Assembly (NCBI GenBank): GCA_037954235.1
Contig: JBBMOA010000007.1
Span: forward strand, 28,067,457 to 28,131,456
From: Aulostomus chinensis
Taxonomy: Eukaryota; Chordata; Actinopteri; Syngnathiformes; Aulostomidae
Direction of reading: 5' to 3'
DNA length: 64,000 bases
This document shows, in pieces, positions 1 through 13,400 of the stretch. Each line of letters begins with the position of its first letter. Position 1 is the stretch's first letter. The position numbers were made by a program, and so were the translations under genes. The notes below the pieces were generated by a model that did not search any database, had not been told where the DNA came from, and saw only the letters and a program-made list of their open reading frames with translations.

Positions 1-189
1 CTCCTGCATTCAGTTTTGCTGTGTGACCGTCAAGAAACCCAGTCAGTGACAAAACAACCAGCTCAATAAAATTCACAGCTCGGCCCTCAGGCTTTCTCTG
101 AGCTGAGGTCATTCTCGTCTGCAGAGACTTGACATCATTTGGTCCATCGTCCTCTGACCTTTAAACTCACCTCCCTTCTTGACTTGCAG

Positions 190-373
190 GTTACCGATCC
201 TCCAGGGTGGAACATTCTCATTCATCACTCCCACTCTGGCCATCCTAGCGCTGCCCAAGTGGCAGTGCCCAGCCCCCGGTAACCCTCTGATGCTGTCTGT
301 GAATCTGCAGAATGGAACCAGCCCGCTACAAACGGAGAGCTCGGATGAGATCTGGATGTCGCGGATGCGGGAG
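190..373 (+). CDS. slc23a4-like: SLC23 gene, first exon in window (membrane segment plus glycosylated outer loop)
   Basis: The acceptor is a C/T-rich tract ending in TTGCAG at 189. The first base completes an Arg codon, giving RLPILQGG, which matches the RLPLFQ start of this region in SVCT proteins. About 61 residues follow. A hydrophobic stretch (FSFITPTLAILAL) is followed by a polar loop containing the N-glycosylation sequon NGT. SVCTs carry glycosylation sites in the same extracellular loop. The exon ends MRE in phase 0 before the donor GTATGT. It is an internal exon, since it continues a codon begun upstream, so the gene start is off the left edge. Confidence 0.92.
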
Positions 374-3300
374 GTATGTAAAACTTTCAACCACATTCAA
401 GATGTCACCAGTAAACGTGATGTCTCAGGAACACCCGTGGGCCAAAACAGTCGACCCACTGAATCACTTTGTCAGTTCATGTGTGTCAACAGTGCGCTCT
501 TACTTCTACACGAGAACATCCAGCAAACACCAACGGAACCAAAAACCTTAGTCAGCGAAAATTTAATAATCGGAAGGATTAAGATAAGAAATAAGAAATA
601 AATTATGAGTGAATAAATTCAAGTGGAATAATCCTCTGACTGAACTTGAAAAAAAATGGGTTATGATGTTGTGTTATCATATTGCGCTCAAATGCAAGTT
701 TGTGCACACACAGAAACGTGAACACACAAGCACTGGACCCTAAAAGATCCCAAAACCAATAAAATGAGAAATTAGTAAAAATATGGTCAACCAAGTGTAA
801 ATGTAATCTCATAATTTATCGTGAATTCGTAGTATAGTTCAGCCTCTGGTGTAAAGGCTGACTGCAAAATCTGTTGAAAACCATGAACAACTTCATAAAC
901 AAATCCATCCATCCATCCCACAAAGTTGGTATCTGATGCAAAGTTGAACAAAGGCGAACACGGTTTAGTAGTTTCCCTCGTATTAACAGATCCAAGGTGC
1001 CATCCTGGTGTCCTCCCTGCTTCAGCTCGTGCTGGGCTTCTCTGGGTTGGTGGGCTTCGTGCTCAAATACATCGGCCCCCTGGCTATCGCTCCCACCATC
1101 AATCTCATTGGTCTGTCCCTCTTCATCGAAGCTGGCAAGAAGTCTGGAGGACACTGGGGAATCTCTGCTCTGTGAGTAAAAGTGTCATAGCACTGGAGTG
1201 TGTACACCTGTGAACACTTTAATGTAAACCACCGCTACAAGATTTACAATAACCTCATCTTTTTGCTATTACTTGGCAAAACAATGCAATGAAAATAATG
1301 ATCTTGAAAAAAGCAGGTTTTCTGGGGCCAGTAAAATAAATGAAGCCTTGCACATTGACGCAGCAATGAAACTCTGCCCCAGGGACGTGTGTGCATACGG
1401 CAGGAATCCTGCACACGTCACACCCAGACATTGGAACGAAAATGTCTGAAGTTAGAGGTCTTCCTTAGTAATAAGCAAATAAGCAGCAAGTAATCTGTGT
1501 GCAGGAGATGCGGTAAATCAGGAAATGCTGGGTGAGAACAAGTTCCAAACATGAAGCCTAGAAAATGATTGCCGAACACTTGTAACGGAAGTTAAGGTTG
1601 GTTTTTTTTTGACGCCACCTGTGATGAAAGCCAGTCTGAACTTCCTGACCCACAAAACTATGCATGAATCAACCCCCTGAAAGCAACCATAGCTCCTGGG
1701 TCAGCCCACACATCGTTACCAAGCACACAGACGCAGGCTTACCAAGAGTCATCTGAGCTGGATCGGCACTCAGACTCAACGCTTACAAGTTGTCTGTCTG
1801 TATAAAAGCAGCATTGGAACAAATACTGTAACTACGACCTCTGAAGCATTCACTGCAGGAAGTTGTATACTTGCCTTTTCCTGGCCGTGATGATGTAACA
1901 CAAGAGGATGCACGAAAAAAAACCAACAACCTTATGTTTGTGTGGAGCTGAACGTATTCATTCAGTGTTTTTTTTTTTTTTTTTTTTACTATTATTTACA
2001 GGCTGTTGATTTCTTCTCCAAAGCAGAAACATCCACTGTCTTAATCCAGCTTATCTCCACAACGAGTGATAGTGTGGCTCTCTGGTCCACATGAACTCTC
2101 CTTTCATTTACCGTTGGCTTTGCTCTGTCCAACCACATGAAACCTTCTCCAGATAATGCAGACTAAAGTCATTACATTGAGTGATCCTTGCGGGTTTTAA
2201 AAGGTTCAGCACATCTACCTCCCGGTGCCATATATGGTTGGTAATCAGTCATGTCCTACTTAGCCTCGGTGCCCTGCCTCCTCCCTGCAGGCTGCATGCA
2301 GGATATCAAGCAGCTTACAGGAACACCGACCTGGTGATCCTGTGGTTGTAATTCAACTCGTCCATCATGTTAAAAAAAACTACAACAACAACAAATTCTT
2401 CTCACTTGTCATAAGAAACAAAGTGCGGAGAAAATGAAGCAGATTTCTAATCTTTTTTTAATGTGAACAAGAAAAATATACTTTACCTTTTTCTGTTTGG
2501 TTTCCATCAATGTATTATCTTCTAGTCGTCAATACTTGTTGGATTTGTGTTGCCAAAGTTGTTCTGAGCTTTTTTTTTTCCTTGCTTTTCCATTCAGGAA
2601 AGACACAGGGGATATTTGCGTGTTTAAACATGAACAATATCTTGCAATCTTAAATTGGTATTTCAGAGTGAAAGTTCCGCTCATCTGGTGTTTGGCGAGT
2701 TGACGGAACGAAACCGTTCTTGCCCTTGTAACCGCAACGTCATCAGAATACACCACACAAGGCTGTGCAGGTGTTGCTGATGCTGCGGCGCCTCCTCAGC
2801 GCGAGTGTAAGAGCCACGGAGGTGCAGGGGAGACGAGCAGGGGAGCAGCTTAAAGCTCTGATATCCCATCTCAACGGCGGAGCTGACGAGAGTCTGCACC
2901 AGAAGAACTCCACAGAGGAGGATGAGGACCTCATCATGCCACACCCCCGCTTGGAGAACGACAAAGTGGATCAGTCTCCAGTTTCTGGAATGGGGATGCA
3001 CTCAGGGTGTCTTTAGAATGTCCTTCTGTCTTATCGATGCTGGCATGCCGTGGTCAGGCGTCTGAGGGTTTCCAACTCCTTAAATCCTGATAGCGACGAG
3101 CGCTTTCACGTGAGGTTTTCTCATTTGTCAAAGTTGAAACAAAAGGCGTTTTCTGAAGGCGCGTGTCAAACTATCTCTGGAGAAAAAGGGTCCTCTGTGC
3201 CAAACTGCAATTTATAATTCTTAACAACAATTCAAACAATTTTAACGTTTGTGACAGGGGAGGCTGGGAATTTCCTCAGACCTTCAGCTTTAATCAAGAT

Positions 3301-6300
3301 GTCAGTTATTCAGCGATGTGTTTACAGCGTCAGCCAGACGATGCCAACAGCCATGTTTATGTTGAACTTCGCTAGTTTCCTTCAAGCAATAACGGTTGTC
3401 ACTGCTAACATAGGAGACGCTGTGGAAAAGCCACCAACCCCTGGCTGTCAGTCACACGCGTGCTCTACTTTCTGCCGTTGCACCACATGCATTTTGCTGT
3501 TTCATGTCAGTCATCACATGCATTTTGTCATCCCGTGGAATTCGGTCCGGACGACCTCGCTAAATGTTTACTGTGGATTTCCCTCTGAGGAGCCATGACA
3601 AACCCACATCACTGCTTTCATGCCCGGAAAGTCGTGACCACTGGTTTGTCGAATGACGTGTTTCAACCTGCTCTTCCCACTTAATGTAAAATCTGGAAAC
3701 CAGCCATGCACAGCAACACAGTCACTGTTCGTGTTGGCAAGGCTTTGAGAGAAAGAAGTGTGATAACACCTTTTGTCCTGTCTTCTGTTACCCACAGCAC
3801 GGTCTGTCTGATCCTCCTGTTCTCTCAGTATCTCAGCAAAGTGGATGTTCCCATGCTCGCGTACAAGGATAAGAAGTGGAAGGTCTTCCATTATCCGCTC
3901 TTCAAGCTTTTCTCTGTGAGTTTCCAGCGTCGGTCAGATCTCTGTCCTCTATTCTGAAAAAGTCCCTTTGACGCCTTTGAAATACTGATTAAAATGAACA
4001 GACGGCAGCACCAGTCGCGGCAGAAGTCCATTAAAAGTTTCAACCAAAAAAGTTTTAAAAAAATAATCGGAAATACAAAATATATTTCATATTCATAGGC
4101 TTAGACAGTGGAGTGGACATTTAAAAAAAAAAATCTGACACTGAAGAATGAAAGAGCATCAAAATCTTATCAGACTGTAACGATCCTCCTCTGGAAAGAA
4201 AAATCTGCTTCGAATTTAGTGTATGAAATATTGTGACACTTTCAGAGTAAGACAGAACATTTTCTTGTAATGAGCACATTTTAATTAAAAGACATAACCC
4301 AGAAAAAAAGTGCAAAACATTAAAAATATATGCACAAATATAGATATTAATATTTGAATAGAGGACTAAAACATCCCATAAGTCGTGGAGTGGAAATTGA
4401 GGGGAGACCCGACCTATTTGTCCTCTTTCAAAACCCCTTTTACTCTTGATTGAAATCTCTTCCCTCCACCAGAGAAGTCCAACAAGTTCGCACCTATTTT
4501 CTTTCTTCCTTTCACAGTTGAAAAGGAATTCTTTACATGTTTGTCTTGAGCAATCAAAACCCGGTCAGATCCTTTAGCGGGACTGTATGAGGCAGATTTG
4601 TAAACCCTTGAACCATGACTATCCAATATTCACACTTACCATCTGTCAAGGAGAAAAAGCCTGTGGTGACAGACAAACACAAATACCATAATTTCCTTTT
4701 TGTGTGTCTTATGTACACGCGCTTGAATGCAGAAGCTTATCTAGAGAGCGCGTGAGTCACTCTTGCTGCGAGGTTTAATCTCTGGATGCCTGAAGTACGG
4801 TCGCTCAACAAAATTTGTCAGAACGATTTGCCTCTGATTAAAGCTGAGAGAAACTTAAAGACACAAACCGCCAACTACGAGGCTCTTCATTCCAGAAGTT
4901 TAAACTCACATGCAACTGTATTTGTTGTCTATAGAAACACAAAACATGAAAAGGCAGAACTTGTAGAGAACTCACGCAACCGAATGAAGCTGGGGATGAG
5001 CAACTGCCACTGAAAGAACAGCCACACCCCTCAGCGAGGCGGCTTGTCTCGTTATTCCTATAGGTGACGGCGTCAAGATAACATCAAAGTACCGGTAGAT
5101 GTCCAGGAATTACAAAGAGCTGGGTTTGTTTTCTGCCCACAAGCTTCTCATAGCCTCAAAGATGCCTGCATGAGGGCATTTCTGTTCCTGCATGATCATC
5201 TAGCGACGCACTCGTGCGCTCCGGCGCCTCAGCAGTGTTGCAGGCTCCAGATTAATACAAGCACAATAAAAACATTCATTATTACGTTAAGCTGGGAGCA
5301 CACTTTGGGATAATCAGGCTGATTTGGGGTCCGATTACCCCCTCTGGATATACACGGAAGCTGATCCGAACAGATTATCTGCCCAAATGATCCTGTACTG
5401 GGAGGGGTTAACAGACATAATCTTACTGTTCTCAATGGGATGGAAGTCTAAAAGATCTCGGAATCCCACGCTGTGAACGGAGCAGCCGTGGAATACCAAA
5501 CAGCAGCAGCCAGAGAGAAGGCGCTGACCCGGAAGTGTCCCCGTGTTGTGTTAACCTGCCACAGTGGCACTGACTCAGCTTGAGACCAGCAATTAAACTT
5601 TATTTTCCAGCTCAGCTCCAGCTCACATGTCTAAATACAGCTGTGCAGCAGTCGTGTACCAGTAAACAGCGTCCTGCCAGCAACACGGGAGTTGTAGAAT
5701 GACCCAACTAAGTCAAAGCCCTCTAAAGTTTGTTGGTCACCTTCACGGCAAAATATAACCTGTTCACTTTTAAAAGCTGTAAAAGTTCTCACGGTCACAA
5801 AGTGATCTGGATTGTCTGCAGTTTCACCTCTGATGCGGTGTGCTGGGGGCTAAATGTAAAGGCCGTGGATTTGTTAGCTGTTCTCGCCATCGTCCGTCGC
5901 TGTGACTTCATCCGCATAGTTTCCGCCTTTTTACTGCTTTTCTGTGCAAAATATTCCACGCAAACATGACAACATTTTCTAAAAACCATCCGCCTCCGTA
6001 TTTTATTGACTCCAAAGTCACATTTGAGGTCCCGATTTCCTGGAATCACCACTGGGAGACAGAGTTATGAACTCCAAGTGTGTGGTCCTGCGTCTTGATT
6101 GAATAGTCTGGTGCGTGTGTCTTACACGTGATAAATCTCTTTAAATCTGCTGTAAAGTCTTCTGCTGTTAGTTAAGTTTGAAAGCCTGGAGGGTTCACGC
6201 CAGGTTGGGCTCATAGTCCAGCTCTACTGCTCTCACTTACTCGTGAAGGTTTACATAAATCAGACAAAGAGTGTATGATTATTGTTTGAATCCCAGGTTG

Positions 6301-9300
6301 ATGGCTCTAAAATGCCGTCTTCTCATTCCAGGCTTTGTTCGGGATGTGTGGCGGCTGGCTGCTCTGCTTCTTGCTGACCGTCTTTGACGTCCTTCCTTCA
6401 AAGTCCGATGAGTACGGCTTCTCAGCGCGGACCGACATCAGTTTGGACGCTGTGGCAAACTCGCCGTGGTTCCATGTGCCTTACCCAGGTCTGTGAGCGG
6501 CAAATGTCCTTCGTCATCTTAAACCAAATGGATGTATTATATATGGCATTATTTTAGTGTTTGCATGTCTATGATCATCAGGCAGGCTGAGTGGTTTCTA
6601 TCAAAAACTCTCTTTCAATGGTGAATTGCACATTTTGTATGTGGAATGCATCTAATTCTTCATCAGTTAGAACGCCAGAGAACAGCTGGTCCATTATAAG
6701 TGATTGACAGCTATAGAAATCACATTATCTTGATTACGCAAGCTCCTCTAGAAAGCGTTTCCTACCATCTCATCAACTCATGAATCAGGCGTTCTTTAAT
6801 TGCATGGTTGAGAATCACCCAGAGAAAACCCATCAGGAGAGCGGTTTGGCCGTTAGCTGACTGCTGCACAACGGCTCTTTGAAGCTCCACCAAAACATTC
6901 CTGAATCTGGAGGAGCCAATGAAAACGATCGGCCTCTTTAATTGCGTAAAAACCCGTTGATGGTATGATGATGGATTTAGGAAACGATGGGTTTCGTTGT
7001 TTTCTTCCTGAGGACAGTTTCTTGGCTGCAGCTGTAACAGCCACGAGTCATGCTAGACGTTCACATTGAGCATCCATCCATTTTCTATACTGCTTTTCCA
7101 TTAAGGGTTGTGGGCAGTGGGGGGGCTGGAGCCTATCCTGACTGAATTTGTCTGTCACAAGGCCAACAAGAGCAATTGGGGGTTCAGTATCTTGCCCACG
7201 GACACTTGGACATGGTCACCGGGGGGAATGAGGACCGAACCAGCGACCCTTCGGTTACTAGACAGCAACTCTACCTCTGAGCCGTGCCTTCGCCCACGTG
7301 CAGCATGTGTTATCTATTTTCAAAGGTCATGTGAAACTGTTGCATATTTACACAAACTTTTGACTTAATTTCCAAATCAAGAGTAAGGAATCGCGATTCA
7401 AGGTTTTCATCTTGTAATAACAAAGATAGTAAAAAAAGCTGCTTGCAGGCTCAGTTTGACATCTTGTTCAAAAATATAAATGGCAAAATCCATTCTAGGA
7501 CATTTGGATTTAGGGAGAAAGCAAACCACAATAATAACAGAAGCAGTGGTGCCAAACTTTTCTATGATTGTAGGTGCAGCAGATTATCTGTAAACAATGT
7601 CAGTCTGCATATGGTTTTGGCAGGTTTTGATATTATTCTTTGATCAGATACGGATATTTACTGAAAACCCCCAAAAATCTGCTGGCTTCCCTCAACCTGA
7701 TATGAACTCAAAGTCAAAGACATGCTTTTGGAAACAAAGATGCACAAGTATGACAGTGACGATGAAGCGCTTTAATACTGACGATTACGTCTGATTAATT
7801 AATTCTCTGCACATTTTAGCTCAGTGTAGAACTGTGACCAGGTGCAAAAACATCGTCACTGCGCTTCAGCATGCTTTTCAGGTGTCTAACAACTTTCCGC
7901 TCTCACTCCTTTCACTGAAACACAAACATCTTTAACTTCTACTCTTTACATTTTGAAGGCAGGTTTTAGTTTTGATGCTCAATCGACAAAAATGATGTAA
8001 AAGATGCTTTTTGAGAAAGACACGCGGGGCAGACAACTTATTCACTCTTCAACACGGGGGGGCAGTAATGCATGTGATCGTTGGTTGCGTGTGCAAAAGC
8101 GCATTAACCAAGAGGGAGAGACATTAAGAGGACAGTTGCCGTATTCATTTGTTAGAAAGAAGAAGAGGGACCAATCAGGGACGCCTTGCTGTCGTGGAGA
8201 ATGTGATGTCAGTGGCGTGTCAGGAGAGGAGGAGCACTGATGTTTGTGGCGACAGTGAGCCAGCCAGCCAGCGCTGGGGTGCATCTATTACTCATCAGTT
8301 CACGGAATTGATTTGTGGGAGGCAAATATCCGTCTCATTGTTGTAGCCGTGCTGATCCAGCCTGGATGACAACCAGGACTTAAAGACAGCGTGGGGAGAC
8401 CATTTACGATTCTTCTTTCTCCCTCCTAACAACATTTTCCTATGTAATGAGTTTAACATGAGCCAGTCGGTCTTCTGTCAACAACATCTGCATGACAGAG
8501 TAACCACACTGTCAGTTATTCATCATTTTCGAAGCATTAAATGGGAAGCCGTGGGTCTGCAGAGCTGCTGTATGGAACCCAGCGACAAGTCCCAGGGCTC
8601 CAGTGAAAACTTGTGCCTGCAGCCTGATATTGGACTGGAGGAGATGTAGAAGTCCCATCATTTCAAATCAGTCATTTTTCTTGATTCCTGTGCTTCTATC
8701 ATGGATCCGAACCACGATTCGATGTCCTGCTCCTCCTCCTCCTGCTATGTAGCCCCTCTACCTCCATAGATGGTGTTAGTGCCATCGGTGTCTAGGCTAG
8801 CACCACTTCCTTTAATGGTATCTTGGTTAGACATGACACTGGAAACCACAGTCGGGACTCAGCCGATGCACTGCATCCTCTCCGACTGTTGGCTTTATGC
8901 ACATTATACATGCTCCCTGTTTCCTATTGGTATCATTAAAGATAACAATGGGCTCTAAAGAAAAATTGATGTGTAAATTGAGAGGACTGGATTTAGAACA
9001 GGAACGTGGAGCCATTTTCTTATGAGTTAAGAAGTCCAAAAGGACCAGAGGTCATAAAGGCCAGGCCCTGAGAAAGCAGTCACAGGGGAATGGATGAGCT
9101 CATACTATTTAAATCTTGCAAACTGGAGAGGGGAAGAAAAAAATGTAGAGATGTTAGATCGGTCCAGATGTTTGTATAAAAGATCATATAAAGTCAGTGT
9201 GACGTCATGTGCAACTTTGGTCTGACAGATGTTGTGTACCACTTCTGGTCTATAAATCCCTCCACAGCCAAGAGGCAAAATACATCTACAGTGAACATAT

Positions 9301-10396
9301 TTCTTTCACGTGGCCTCTCAGGTCACCTGGTAGCAGCCTGCAATATGACAGCAGTGCCACCCCGGCAAATAGGGCATGAAAGTAATGCAGTGAAAATGAC
9401 CTGTATTCATGTTTGTGGGCCGCATGCCATCTGGCACTGTTGCGATAAGGACTGCAGGAGTATCAGACAATGAGAAAGCTAGCAAGAACATTTTAAACTC
9501 ACAAACTGGGACCTTAAGTGCGACAAACATTTTCATCAGGATGGAAAAAAAAACAAAACAACAACAGCTCACTCCCATTCCAGGCCATCAAATCGTGACA
9601 CTTGAATTGCCGTGGCCCTCCCGACGTGGAACCACCATGCAAGGCAGCCCTCGTGTGTTGCAGCAGGTTATCAGGATCAAGATAAAGCCCTTAATGCCCC
9701 TATGGGACACTCAGATCAACTCAGATCTCACCCGTCCGACCGAAGTATCCAACCAAATAGATTTAAAAAGATTTCTAGCACTTCAAGGGAATTTCTGCGT
9801 GTTGAGTGAGATGGATTAGTTGTCAGAGCCAATCAGAGGAAGGGAGAGAGCAGATCGTTGCAGGCGAGATAAACATTCCCTGGTTCATTTTTTGTGGATC
9901 ATGTTGAGAGGATCCTAATTCGTTATTATTAATTTTTGCTTTAATGACATACACCTTTGTGCCACCGGAGGTTCATGTACCCTCGTACGGGGATCGTGGC
10001 CTTATAGGAAACACGGTTTTGCATCTGAACAGGTGATGTTTTGCATCAAAAGACGTGATGAATATCAAAAATGACATGTTTGTCTCACACAAGGCGCAGT
10101 TCTACAGGTGGGCCACCTGTACATTTTGGCCCCCCTGCATATCTGGGACTGGTGTTCTTGTGTTATGTATGAGATATTTTATTGAGAATGCCAAAAGTCT
10201 AAGAACAAAGGACAGTGTGTTCATGATAACTGTATACATAAACACCACCTGGGTTTTACTGGCATACCAACATTTTGCATAAGCTTTATAATCCAGCTGC
10301 AGGTAGAATCGTTCTATCTAAAAAAGGCCACATGCATAGACCAGTTTTTTTTAGACAAGCACAGGAATGGTGCTCATTATAACCTCCCCAACAGTT

Positions 10397-10436
<40 letters not shown>

Positions 10437-13400
10437 ACTTGTATAATAATGCAGGGACATCACCTAAACAAGGTGGTATTTTTGTCATGATAGTGAGTTT
10501 GTCGGGCCGTCGTGAATTTTGTTTTGGCCCATGGCCCGCCATTCAGCTCGGCCCTCCAAGGTGAGCCCCCCTGCTTCAGGATACCCACGGTTGTGTGTTT
10601 GCCTCCGTGTATGAGTAGTGATTCGTGTTAACCCTGTTCTTGCTGTAGGTCAGTGGGGAATGCCTACAGTGAGCGTCTCGTCAGTGCTGGGTATGATGGC
10701 AGGGGTCTTGGCATCTACCATGGAATCCATTGGTGACTACTACGCTTGCGCTCGTCTCTCTGGTGCTCCTCCTCCTCCTACTCACGCTATCAACCGCGGT
10801 ATTGCCGTGGAAGGCATCGGTTGCATCCTGGCTGCTCTTTGGGGAACTGGAAATGGAACAACTTCCTACAGCCAAAACATCGCTGCACTGGGCATCACTA
10901 AGGTAGGTTCCGCCTCCACATGCGAAGCCATCATTGCCCTCATGTCACTGTTTGTCTGTTAGTCTGGCACGGATGTTACGAAGGGCATCCACTAGAGGGC
11001 GGTTCTTTATCAACTCCATCTCATCCCAGCTGTTTTGTTGCAGATGTCTGTCCCTGTTTGACTGAAAGCTTGGCAATGAAGTCTTGCTTAAGGATTTAAG
11101 TGTGTCGTCAGTTTCCTTTGACATTTTCAGTTTTGTTATTTTTATTTTTTTTTTGTTTTTTTTGTTTGACTAGCACCTTTTTTGATCGTGAGTGCGGTGT
11201 AACTCTTTCATAGACGTCTGCCCCTGTGCCCTAGTGAGGTTGAAGCGCTCAGTATAGTTTCGTACCAACTTGCACTCACTCGCCTCAAAAAGTTCAGGCG
11301 TCACTTTCCATTTTTTACTCCGTGTCTTGCTAATATCACCGCCCAACAATATCCCCGTGTTTCTCAGTGACTCTCCCCTGCGTGGTTCATGTGGGTACGC
11401 TCTCTGGAAGCCAGCACAAATATGGACGAAACAAACGCAGACGCAGAAAACTCGGTCAGTATTCAGTCCATCGTGGAGCATAAATGAGCCTAAACCGGGC
11501 CTTGGTTGTCCCCCTCAATACAAAGTGAATCATTCAGGAAGGAGTTGACCCACATTCTGTCAATGGAATAATTACCTTTTTAGCTACAACATTTTGCAAA
11601 AGCAGTGCAGGAGCTTTTAGTCTTATCTGAAAAATGTCTAAATAGATAACAATGATGGAAACAGAGGACTGAGGCAGAGCAGCACCGGCGTCTGTTTTCT
11701 CTCCTGCTCCAACGCTCCCTACTACAGAGCTGCTGCCATGTTGCTAAATGCTCACCTGCGGATTCATCCGACAAAGATGACGGACAAAAGCATCAAAAAT
11801 GTTTCCCAGGGGAAAATTATTTGTTTAATGTAACGTGAACTCTTATATTTGCCACGATCACAGTTGAGGTACATCAAACACAGCCCTGACGCTCTCTGTC
11901 AATGTCCTGAGTGGAGGACGACATCTGGCTTGTATTAACAATCTTGATGAGTGAAGGTCAATATTTGACGATTCCATGATGACATAGAAATACACGCACA
12001 CACGCACACGCACACGCACCCTACACCTGGTTATCCTGTAAGGAGGTCTTCATGCTTTTTGTTTGCAGATATTTGGGGCCTGAGCCCGGAGGTCCTCCGG
12101 GGCGAAGACCCTATTATGTTTTTATATATATCTATATATATGTGTACAAAGCTTTATATTATATATATATTCAAAGCTGCCGATGACCAATTCCGTCTGT
12201 TAGCTTTTAGAGCCGCATGAGGCTACTTGCTCTTGACAGACAAATGCTTGTCACTTGATGAGTGAGCCAGCGAAGCACTTTGAGGTTTAGCCGAGCATGT
12301 AACTGCCTCTCCCCTTCCCCTTGGAAGAATTCCTGCTGTTGGCTTAAGTGCCGGTTCGTAAAAATGAAAGCTCAGAGGACTGTAGCTGCTCAGCCCTCCA
12401 GGGGTTCAGTGAGAGGCACTCAAGTGTCACATCATAGCCGAGGTGCTTTATTTATTTCCATCATCAGGTTTTTTAGGGTTTGCCTTTTTTTTTCTTTTTC
12501 TAAATTTTATGTAAGTAAACTGAGGGTACAGTATTATTCCCTTTTTTTGAGTTGACAATAAAATGGCATGTTAATTCCAGAATTTATTGATCTTCACACC
12601 ACATGTGAGTGCAGGATTTGGTGCAAACCCTAATAGAAGTTTTGATCCAATTGAATAAAATACATTTCTAATTTACGCTTTTATCATTCAATCTGCACAA
12701 ATTGGGCTTCACCTGCCACCTCTGACAAATAATGAGGATACGCTTCAGCACACACATATTTAAACATCCTAGACAGTGTGGATGTGTATATATGTGTGTG
12801 TGGAAAGAGAGAGCGAGAGAGACTTTACTTGAACAGAGGAAGAGTCGTCCATAGGCCCCTGACATGAAAGCTTAAAACGGAGGGATCTATAGAGCTCCGG
12901 CTCCGTCACAGTCGCTGCCCACCAAAGTAAAACCCTCAGATTAGAACATGCAGTCAAAAGCATGGCAGAAGAAGTTCGGCTTCAAGTGCATTTATTTGCA
13001 TTTCATTCTGAAATTGAAAAGCTCGGCCCAGAGCCAAGGTGTGTCGGTTTGATGCAGATTCACACTCAACAACACAGCTCCCACGGTAGGTAAGAGCTGC
13101 TGCTGAATATTCCATGGGCTCCTCTGCACTGTTGACCTGAGAATTCATGATCCACGAGCTCTTTCTCTCTGCTCGCATTTGCACAAAAAATGGAGAATCA
13201 TTTTAACATGGAAAAGAGAACGTGTGTGATTCTTACCGATGCACGTTGCTGACAATGATGCAGGCGTGATGAGAATGATGGATAACGAGGACCTGCGATG
13301 GTTTCATTGCAGGTCGGCAGCAGACTCGTTCTCCAGACAACTGGAATTCTCATGATCGTCCTGGGGATCTTTGGGAAGTTTGGAGCTGTCTTTATCACCA

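Larger units (their letters stand above)
6489..10648 (+). other. Intron of SLC23 gene (4.2 kb)
   Basis: Donor GTCTGT, acceptor TGCTGTAG, phase 1. It contains a minus-oriented tRNA-headed SINE at about 7071-7285 and a long CT microsatellite at 10398-10432, about 215 bp before the acceptor. Otherwise nothing is recognised. Confidence 0.87.

Noticed and set aside
179..601. 140-codon open frame starting at 179 as a complete gene
   Set aside because: Only 190-373 resembles a protein. The start is a TTG in the splice-acceptor tract, and sequence after the GTATGT donor has no family similarity, so it is an exon plus intron read-through.
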